A stretch of DNA of 6,043 nt from SZUA-448 sp045627185 (GTDB lineage: Bacteria; Bacillota; Clostridia; Lachnospirales; Lachnospiraceae): assembly GCA_045627185.1 (NCBI GenBank), contig JAZQNE010000143.1, positions 1 through 6,043 of the forward strand, given 5' to 3'. Both the position numbers and the translations under genes were made by a program. The notes under the pieces are model-generated. The model made no database searches. It had not been told where the DNA came from and was given only the letters and a program-made list of their open reading frames with translations. Position 1 is the first letter of the stretch. The number at the start of each line of letters is the position of its first letter. This document shows positions 1 through 5,089 of this stretch, one piece after another.

Positions 1-172
1 GCCTCCGACTTGCCATCTTAAGTACAACATTGTTCATTGCAGCAATGGAAGCTCCCGCAGTAACAATCGGAAGGCAGCACAGAACCGTAAGAAGATTCAG
101 TACAACAATATCTTTAATAAAATCAACAGCCTCCGCAAGCGGGCCGTCAATGTCAAACATTTTGCCGGACAT
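1..172 (-). CDS. DUF624 (YesL/YesV-type) membrane protein, N-terminal part
   Basis: This is the first 57 codons of a leftward gene that runs off the left edge. The translation begins MSGKMFDIDGPLAEAVDF and continues into a hydrophobic stretch around residues 20-45 containing NLLTVLCCLPIVTAGAS, then AAMNNVVLKM. A short charged head, a first membrane segment with an LLCCLPI(V/I)T(A/I)GAS-like core and a following xxLKM are typical of DUF624 proteins, of which B. subtilis YesL and YesV are members. YesL and YesV are encoded in the rhamnogalacturonan locus, and DUF624 genes commonly sit beside sugar ABC transporters. Their function is unknown; a role in transport or membrane assembly is only a guess. 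I chose the ATG at 172 because AGAGGA lies 6 bases upstream (179-184). The in-frame ATG at 214 would overlap the predicted -10 and has no ribosome binding site. The gene is divergent from the esterase gene and may share control with it. Confidence 0.75.
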   Translation of the reverse strand, partial: MSGKMFDIDGPLAEAVDFIKDIVVLNLLTVLCCLPIVTAGASIAAMNNVVLKMASRR

Positions 173-178
173 TTCATT

Positions 179-184
179 TCCTCT
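179..184 (-). promoter_or_regulatory. Ribosome binding site for the DUF624 gene
   Basis: On the minus strand this reads AGAGGA, ending 6 bases before the ATG at 172. It decides the start in favour of 172 over the longer in-frame ATG at 214, which would add 14 residues and has no purine-rich site before it. Confidence 0.65.
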
Positions 185-206
185 GAAAATAAGTGTTTTA
201 TTTAGA

Positions 207-233
207 ATTATCATCTTTTGCTGAAAGTGTCAA
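207..233 (-). promoter_or_regulatory. Promoter candidate for the leftward DUF624 gene
   Basis: On the minus strand TTGACA (233-228, a perfect -35) is followed after 15 bases by GATAAT (212-207, five of six bases of the -10 consensus). The spacer is shorter than the usual 17. Transcription would begin near 200, leaving a leader of roughly 28 bases before the ATG at 172. The element is back to back with the rightward promoter, with about 23 bases between the two -35 boxes. Confidence 0.5.
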
Positions 234-256
234 CTTATTTTTTGTCCTTTAACTTC

Positions 257-285
257 TTTTCATTACTAAAATTAAATGATATACT
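257..285 (+). promoter_or_regulatory. Extended -10 promoter for the esterase operon
   Basis: TTTTCA (257-262, four of six -35 bases) is followed after exactly 17 bases by TATACT (280-285). A TG at 277-278, one base before the -10, makes an extended -10 (TGaTATACT). The predicted transcription start is near 292, giving a leader of about 25 bases with the AGGAAGGTGG ribosome binding site at 301-310. The surrounding sequence is very AT-rich, as expected for a Gram-positive promoter. Confidence 0.6.
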
Positions 286-292
286 TTTATCA
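277..292. promoter_or_regulatory. Small dyad over the -10, possible operator
   Basis: TGATA (277-281) and TATCA (288-292) form an inverted repeat separated by 6 bases. It covers the -10 and reaches the predicted transcription start of the esterase promoter, where a repressor would block RNA polymerase. The arms are only 5 bp and AT-rich, so chance is a real possibility. No regulator gene is visible in the window. Confidence 0.25.
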
Positions 293-316
293 ATCTGATT
301 AGGAAGGTGGACAATT

Positions 317-1939
317 ATGTTCTACGAAAACTACAAACCAATAATGATTTCTTATCCCGATGAAGCAACCGGCTGGCAGAACGGTGTTTATTATGAGCGT
401 GTTGCAAAACATGATGACCTTGAACTTACCGATTACATTGTAAAAGGTGATGTTTCAGGTATGAAAATCCCGAACATCTTCTGGGTCGAAACCGAAAGCA
501 CCGGCTTTGGCATTTATCCTTATGCCGAAGGCCCCGCATTCCTTATTCCTACAGGTCTTAAGGATGTTTCCATTACAATTTCCGTATTCAATCCTTCAGA
601 CCTTGAACTTCCCGTCAGCTGCTTTGCAAACGGAATTCTGAAAATAAACGGTGAGGTCATTCCCGCAAACAGCTCGAAAGACCTTAATTTTGAACTCTGC
701 TCGGTTGAAGAAGAAACTGTTCTCCAGCTTTTTGTACCTACAAAGGAAACCGTAAAGGAAAACTGCAGCACTGCTTCATTTATTGTCAGTGACATCTCCT
801 TTGAGGTTCTTCCGCTCAAGCAGAAAAAAGACAAGCCCACCCTTTTCCTTGCATCTGATTCAACAGTCCAGTCATATGACAAATTCCATTATCCGCAGGC
901 CGGCTGGGGCCAGGTATTCTACCGTTTCTTTAATGACGGAAATCTTACTGAGGAGCAGATGTCACCTGACCTTATGTATCCTCAGAACCATATCTACGAA
1001 ACACCTCATGTGAACATTGAAAACCGTTCAATCGGTGCAAGAAGTTCACGCTCATTCATAAATGAAGGCAAATGGGACAGACTCCTTGCGCGTACCGCTC
1101 CCGGAGACTTTGTTTTCATTCAGTGGGGTCATAACGATGCTACCGCAGTCCGTCCGAACCGTTATGTAGCACCTGCTGACTTTGCATGGTGGCTGAAAAA
1201 ATATATTCACTCCTGCCGTGCAAGACAGGTTGTGCCCGTTCTTGTCACCCCCATTGCCCGCAGAAACTGTGATGGCAGAAACGGCGTATTTGTTGCTTCT
1301 TTTGGAAAATATGCTGATGTTATGAATGCCCTTGCAGCAGAAGAAAACTGCCCGGTTGTAGACCTTTGCAAGCTTTCGGTTGATTACCTGAATGAAATCG
1401 GTCCCGAAGAATCAAAGCTCATTTACCTTTTTGCAGCTCCGGATGCTTATCCCGACAGCGCTTACGCAAACGGTGTTTCAGACAACACACACCTTCAGGA
1501 ATACGGTGCTACAATCTATGCAGGCCTTGTTGCAAAGGATGTAAAGAATTCCGAAAACAAAGAATTTGACGTTATCCGTGATTTCATCAATACGGAATTT
1601 GAAATTGAGAAGCCCAGACTCTGTGCAGATCCTGTCGCAGCCGATTCCACATCGCCCACAGGCTTTGCAATGCAGGAGCTTCACGTTGAAAACAATGTTG
1701 CAAACTTCCTTCTCATCTTCGATGATGTAAAGGATGCAGTAAAATACCGCGTTTACAGGAAAGGTTCCGTTGACTTCCAGTTCTTCCCGTTAAGAGAAGT
1801 TTCAGCTCAGGAAAAAGCAGAATCACCTGTAATGCCCTTCACCATTCCCGCAAGCGATGTTTACGAAATGTATGTCGCTGCAGTATTTGAAGACGGCAGT
1901 GAAGGCGCACCCAGCCGCACAATAGAGTTCAGGGCTTAA
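317..1939 (+). CDS. YesT-like SGNH rhamnogalacturonan acetylesterase, multidomain
   Basis: This 540-residue protein has a central SGNH/GDSL hydrolase domain (about 174-415) resembling the YesT/CE12 esterases that remove acetyl groups from rhamnogalacturonan I. Block I is LASDSTVQSY with nucleophile Ser182; the usual GDS is SDS here. Block II is NRSIGARSS with Gly240, block III is QWGHND with Asn273, and block V is DNTHL with Asp389 and His392, so the active site is complete. B. subtilis YesT is little more than this core. Here about 173 extra N-terminal residues precede it; they look beta-rich and I cannot assign them. A C-terminal segment (about 450-540, with KYRVYRKG and YVAAVFEDGSEGAPS) looks like a fibronectin type III-like fold. 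There is no signal peptide or lipobox, so a cytoplasmic site is inferred. The ATG at 317 follows AGGTGG (305-310) by 6 bases. It is the first gene of the rightward cluster, 53 bases from the YesU gene. The exact substrate is inferred from family and context. Confidence 0.85.
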   Translation: MFYENYKPIMISYPDEATGWQNGVYYERVAKHDDLELTDYIVKGDVSGMKIPNIFWVETESTGFGIYPYAEGPAFLIPTGLKDVSITISVFNPSDLELPVSCFANGILKINGEVIPANSSKDLNFELCSVEEETVLQLFVPTKETVKENCSTASFIVSDISFEVLPLKQKKDKPTLFLASDSTVQSYDKFHYPQAGWGQVFYRFFNDGNLTEEQMSPDLMYPQNHIYETPHVNIENRSIGARSSRSFINEGKWDRLLARTAPGDFVFIQWGHNDATAVRPNRYVAPADFAWWLKKYIHSCRARQVVPVLVTPIARRNCDGRNGVFVASFGKYADVMNALAAEENCPVVDLCKLSVDYLNEIGPEESKLIYLFAAPDAYPDSAYANGVSDNTHLQEYGATIYAGLVAKDVKNSENKEFDVIRDFINTEFEIEKPRLCADPVAADSTSPTGFAMQELHVENNVANFLLIFDDVKDAVKYRVYRKGSVDFQFFPLREVSAQEKAESPVMPFTIPASDVYEMYVAAVFEDGSEGAPSRTIEFRA

Positions 1940-1979
1940 ACGCCTGAATCTTTGGGTTTACACAGAATATTACGGAGTT

Positions 1980-1983
1980 GGAG
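1980..1983 (+). promoter_or_regulatory. Ribosome binding site for the YesU-like gene
   Basis: GGAG lies 9 bases before the ATG at 1993. The frame can also open with TTG at 1978, but the nearest purine-rich stretch for that (GGAG, 1974-1977) abuts the codon with no spacing. The site therefore favours 1993, giving MGEKLIYENPL, which matches where YesU homologues begin. Confidence 0.6.
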
Positions 1984-1992
1984 CATTACAAA

Positions 1993-2664
1993 ATGGGAGA
2001 AAAACTAATTTATGAAAATCCCCTTTCCTGCGCGGAAGATGTAAAAGATTTCACGCTTGAGGGGCAGGCAAACATCTCTTTCGAGAACGGCAAAATGCGC
2101 CTTGAGAACGCCATCAGCGCAGAAGCCGGTCAAAAAGCAAATTACGTATTCTGGTGCGATAAAACTTTTCCGGACAACATTAAAATCACCTGGAACTTTA
2201 AGCCCATTAAGGAACCCGGGCTTGCAATCCTTTTCTTCGCCGCAAAAGGCATCAACGGCAAGGACATCTTTGATGAATCCATTGCAAAAAGAACCGGCGA
2301 ATACCCTCTTTATCATCACGGGGACATAAATGCCTTCCATGTTTCCTATTTCAGGCGTAAAGAGCCCGACGAGCGTGCATTTCACACCTGCAACCTCAGA
2401 AAAAGCTACGGTTTCTATCTTGTAACGCAGGGCGCAGACCCTATTCCGGATGTTCCGGACTGCACCTCTGATTACCGGCTTACCGTTATCAAAACCACAG
2501 ACAAGGTTGAGTTTTACGTAAATGACCTTCTTTCCTTCACCTTCACCGATGACGGACAGACCTACGGTGATTACTTAAGAGACGGCCGTATCGGTTTCCG
2601 CCAGCTTGCTCCAATGATTGGCGAATATTCCGATTTGAAGGTTTACTCACTTGAAGATGAATGA
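1993..2664 (+). CDS. yesU: YesU-like DUF1961 family protein
   Basis: This 223-residue soluble protein is close in length and in sequence throughout to B. subtilis YesU, the type member of DUF1961. Conserved stretches seen here include YVFWC (51-55), PGLAILFFAAKGI (75-87), RTGEYPLYHHGDIN (100-113), SYFRRK (118-123), TCNLRKS (132-138), GADPIPD (147-153) and GFRQLAPM (201-208). The family has a concanavalin/galectin-like beta-sandwich, a fold common among carbohydrate-binding proteins and some glycan-active enzymes. No biochemical activity is firmly known to me, so a sugar-binding or glycan-modifying role is inference. There is no signal peptide, which suggests action in the cytoplasm on imported rhamnogalacturonan fragments. 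It lies between the acetylesterase and the rhamnogalacturonan lyase, as yesU lies between yesT and the yesV-yesW region in Bacillus. It is probably co-transcribed with the esterase gene: the 53-base gap holds no good terminator. Confidence 0.88.
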   Translation: MGEKLIYENPLSCAEDVKDFTLEGQANISFENGKMRLENAISAEAGQKANYVFWCDKTFPDNIKITWNFKPIKEPGLAILFFAAKGINGKDIFDESIAKRTGEYPLYHHGDINAFHVSYFRRKEPDERAFHTCNLRKSYGFYLVTQGADPIPDVPDCTSDYRLTVIKTTDKVEFYVNDLLSFTFTDDGQTYGDYLRDGRIGFRQLAPMIGEYSDLKVYSLEDE

Positions 2665-2680
2665 AAACCGAAAATATAAT
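2651..2680 (+). promoter_or_regulatory. Promoter candidate before the lyase gene
   Basis: TTGAAG (2651-2656, four of six -35 bases) sits inside the last codons of the YesU-like gene. After 18 bases it is followed by a perfect TATAAT (2675-2680). The predicted start near 2687 would leave a leader of about 94 bases. The -10 lies in the 8-base loop of a weak dyad, AACCGA/TCGGTT (2666-2671 and 2680-2685, 6 bp), followed by six A and no T tract, so I do not read the dyad as a terminator. The promoter would allow the lyase to be made separately from, or in addition to, the upstream transcript. Confidence 0.45.
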
Positions 2681-2780
2681 CGGTTAAAAAAGACTGAAGT
2701 GCAAAAAGCGAAATCAAAACAGGTCAGAAAAAATGACTGAAGCGTTAAAAAAAGAGAAATCATACGAAATGGGGATAATT

Positions 2781-4844
2781 ATGAAAAACAAAAAAATAAT
2801 CGCTGTTCTTACAGCTGTAACAATACTTCTCTCCGGCTGTTCCTTTGATAAAAAGCAGCCTACGGCTGTTCCTACCGTTCCGGTTACACCCACAGTCATT
2901 CCGGATCCAACCGAAACTCCTACCCCCACCCCTTCACCAAAGCCGGTTTACACAGGCAAGCTTAATGATGCCACCTACACAACCGTATACGATGTTCCAA
3001 AGGGCACCGCATGTGAACCCGAAACGCTTACGACACGTGCATTCATTGCAGTTAACGCAGAGCCGGGCATTCTTTTGAGCTGGAGAAGCTTCGGTGACAC
3101 CTCCGAAACCTTCACCGTAAAGAAGGGTGAAAATGTTATCTACACAGGTAGTAATACCAATTTTCTTGATGAGACAGGTGTAGCAAACGATGTTTACACG
3201 CTGACCTATACAGAAAACGGTGAAACGCATACAGAAACCGCAAATGCCTGGGCTGGTGGTTATCAGGAATTTACCCTGAGTCTTCCTCCGGACACTCCTC
3301 TTCCCAACAATCACATGTCAAAGCATTATTCAAACGATATGTCCGTTGGTGACCTTGACGGCGACGGTGAACTTGAACTCATCGTAAAATGGCAGACCGA
3401 GGATGCTCAGGATAACGCAGCAAGCGGCTGGACCGGCTGTACCATCATTGACGGATACGATCTTGACATCAACACCGGAAAAGCAACTCTTATGTGGCGC
3501 ATTGACCTTGGAATCAACATCAGAGCAGGCGCCCATTATACCCAGTATCAGGTTTGGGATTATGACGGAGACGGAATTGCCGAGCTTATGGTAAGAACAA
3601 GCGACGGCACAACCGCCTACAATAGCAAGCTTGAAGAAATTGGTCATGTCGGAAATGCCAGCATGTCCACTCTTGATTCCAAACTGACAAGGAAAAAACA
3701 GGATTATGATTATCGCGAGACCGCTGACGGCTTCGGCCGTGTTCTCTCCGGCCCCGAATATCTTACGGTATTCAAGGGAAGCACCGGTGAAATCATTGAT
3801 TCTGTTGATTATATCCCCGAAAGAGGCCCTGAAGACTCCAAGGGCAAAACCGATATGAACTCCTGGGGCGACAATTACGGAAACCGTGTTGACCGCTTCC
3901 TTGCTGCCACTGCTTACATAGATGACGGCAGCCCCGCAGCAATTTTCTGCCGCGGTTATTATAGCAGAACAGCAATCACCGCCTGGAAACTGATTGACGG
4001 AAAGCTTACTCTCGCATGGTACTTTGACTGCCCGGGCGGTTCTCCTTACGCAGGCCAGGGCAATCACAACCTTTCCGTTAACGATGTTGACGGCGACGGC
4101 TATGACGAAATCATTTACGGTTCCCTCTGTATTGATAATGATGGCGACGTTCTCTATACCACCCGTCTTGGACACGGTGATGCAATGCACGTAAGCGACT
4201 GGAATGGCGACGGAAAGCTTGAAGTACTTCAGGTACATGAAGATACATCCGTTCCTTACCTCATTGAGCTTCATGACGCTGAAACCGGCGAACTCATCTG
4301 GGGTGTAAAGAACTATAAAGACACCGGTCGCGGAATGGCTGCCGATATCGATCCCAGATACCCCGGTGCTGAAATGTGGGGCGCTGCAAACAACAACACT
4401 TATGACTGCAACGGTAATGTAATATATACAGAAAACAAGCCTTCCGTTAATTTCTCAATTTTCTGGGACGGCGACCTTCTGATGGAACTGTTCGATTACA
4501 ACAATCAGACCGAATACACCCCCGAAGTCCAGAAATGGGATTACAAGAATGAAAAGACTGATGTTCTCCTTTCCATGAAGGGTGCAACAGTAAACAACGG
4601 TACAAAGGGTAATGCAGGCCTTGTTGCCGACATTTACGGTGACTGGCGTGAAGAAGTAATTGTCCGCGATGCAAATGATGCCTCAAAGATCCGCATTTAC
4701 TCCACCACAATTCCTACCGAATACACCATTCCCTGCCTGCTTACAGACCGCGCTTACCGTGAAGGCGTTGCATGGCAGAACACAGCTTACAACCAGCCCG
4801 CAAACCTGACAACACTGCTCAGCAAGGATGTAACCGCAGAATAA
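2781..4844 (+). CDS. yesW: YesW-like PL11 rhamnogalacturonan lyase, lipoprotein
   Basis: This 687-residue precursor is a family PL11 rhamnogalacturonan lyase. Such enzymes cleave the rhamnose-galacturonate bond of RG-I by beta-elimination, leaving an unsaturated sugar end. Residues 1-19 are a lipoprotein signal with lipobox LLSGC and lipidated Cys20. Residues 21-60 are a Pro/Thr-rich linker (ETPTPTPSPKP). The catalytic region starts near RAFIAVN and continues as an eight-bladed propeller in known members. Family signatures include IRAGAHYTQ, LSGPEYLTVF, NYGNRVDRFLA (from Asn365), GQGNHNLS, LGHGDAMHV and DTGRGMAADIDPRYPGAE (from Asp514). Calcium-site loops of the DxDGDG type start at Asp191, Asp260, Asp435 and Asp473 (DWNGDG), with a shorter NDGD at 453-456. 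B. subtilis YesW is about 620 residues; the linker explains most of the excess. I chose the ATG at 2781: GGGGA (2771-2775) precedes it and the signal peptide starts there. ATGs at 2733 and 2769 would add a charged head. It ends 245 bases before the convergent gene. Confidence 0.92.
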   Translation: MKNKKIIAVLTAVTILLSGCSFDKKQPTAVPTVPVTPTVIPDPTETPTPTPSPKPVYTGKLNDATYTTVYDVPKGTACEPETLTTRAFIAVNAEPGILLSWRSFGDTSETFTVKKGENVIYTGSNTNFLDETGVANDVYTLTYTENGETHTETANAWAGGYQEFTLSLPPDTPLPNNHMSKHYSNDMSVGDLDGDGELELIVKWQTEDAQDNAASGWTGCTIIDGYDLDINTGKATLMWRIDLGINIRAGAHYTQYQVWDYDGDGIAELMVRTSDGTTAYNSKLEEIGHVGNASMSTLDSKLTRKKQDYDYRETADGFGRVLSGPEYLTVFKGSTGEIIDSVDYIPERGPEDSKGKTDMNSWGDNYGNRVDRFLAATAYIDDGSPAAIFCRGYYSRTAITAWKLIDGKLTLAWYFDCPGGSPYAGQGNHNLSVNDVDGDGYDEIIYGSLCIDNDGDVLYTTRLGHGDAMHVSDWNGDGKLEVLQVHEDTSVPYLIELHDAETGELIWGVKNYKDTGRGMAADIDPRYPGAEMWGAANNNTYDCNGNVIYTENKPSVNFSIFWDGDLLMELFDYNNQTEYTPEVQKWDYKNEKTDVLLSMKGATVNNGTKGNAGLVADIYGDWREEVIVRDANDASKIRIYSTTIPTEYTIPCLLTDRAYREGVAWQNTAYNQPANLTTLLSKDVTAE

Positions 4845-4945
4845 AGAGTTGTTGAGTCAACCTGTGAACCACCGTGAACAAGTTTTTCAAGTTCCTTTGC
4901 AATTCGGGCTACAGGCATTCAAGAAATAATTAAACGAAAAATTAT

Positions 4946-4980
4946 TAAGCGGAAAACGTGGATATTACGTTTTCCGCTTA
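4946..4980. terminator. Strong bidirectional intrinsic terminator
   Basis: AAGCGGAAAACGT (4947-4959) and ACGTTTTCCGCTT (4967-4979) are perfectly complementary over 13 bp, extended to 14 by T4946 with A4980, around a 7-base loop. On the plus strand the stem is followed by ATTATTTTCC. On the minus strand it is followed by AATAATTTTTCG. Both sides therefore carry a usable U-rich tail, which suits its place between the convergent lyase and HipA-like genes. Confidence 0.88.
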
Positions 4981-5046
4981 TTATTTTCCTCTTATTATTT
5001 TCCGCCGGCTGTTTTCTGCTTATTATTTTCCGCCGGTTGTTTTCTG
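4977..5046. repeat. 28-bp tandem repeat, about 2.5 copies
   Basis: Copy 1 (4991-5018) and copy 2 (5019-5046) are adjacent 28-base units with a single C/T difference at unit position 19. They begin CTTATTATTTTCCGCCGG and end TGTTTTCTG. A leading half unit (4977-4989, CTTATTATTTTCC) is identical to the first 13 bases and is the end of the terminator stem plus its T-rich tail. The array therefore appears to have grown from the terminator tail. The run stops at CACAACCGC. Shortly after, CGGTTG (5034-5039) and CAACCG (5049-5054) make a weak 6-bp hairpin. I see no coding capacity here. Confidence 0.85.
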
Positions 5047-5089
5047 CACAACCGCTGATTTTGGACCTTAGAAGGAATTACAAAAAGCA

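Noticed and set aside
30..224. 64-codon plus-strand frame at the left edge
   Set aside because: It is opposite the DUF624 reading frame, whose translation has clear family features and a good start, and it crosses the divergent promoter.
1928..1948. Hairpin TTCAGG/CCTGAA over the esterase stop codon as a terminator
   Set aside because: The stem is only 6 bp with a 9-base loop, and no proper T run follows (TCTTTGGGTTT). The YesU-like gene follows closely, so read-through is expected.
1978..1992. TTG at 1978 as start of the YesU-like gene
   Set aside because: The purine-rich site before it abuts the codon, while the ATG at 1993 has GGAG at a workable 9-base distance and matches the family's N-terminus.
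2733..2780. ATG at 2733 as the lyase start
   Set aside because: It would place 16 mostly charged residues before a typical lipoprotein signal beginning MKNKKIIAVL. The ATG at 2781 has its own GGGGA site.
3330..4274. Long open frame (314 codons) on the minus strand opposite the lyase gene
   Set aside because: It lies wholly antisense to a strongly conserved PL11 gene. Its translation is a low-order mix rich in Val, Ile and Ala with no recognisable family. It has no good ribosome binding site that I can see. The frame follows from the codon pattern of the real gene.
4852..4865. Palindrome GTTGAGTCAAC after the lyase stop as an operator or terminator
   Set aside because: It is only a 5-bp arm around one central base, with no T tract and no promoter nearby to regulate. 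It is likely chance.
4977..5046. CRISPR-like array
   Set aside because: The 28-base units are directly adjacent with no spacers, and there are no cas genes.
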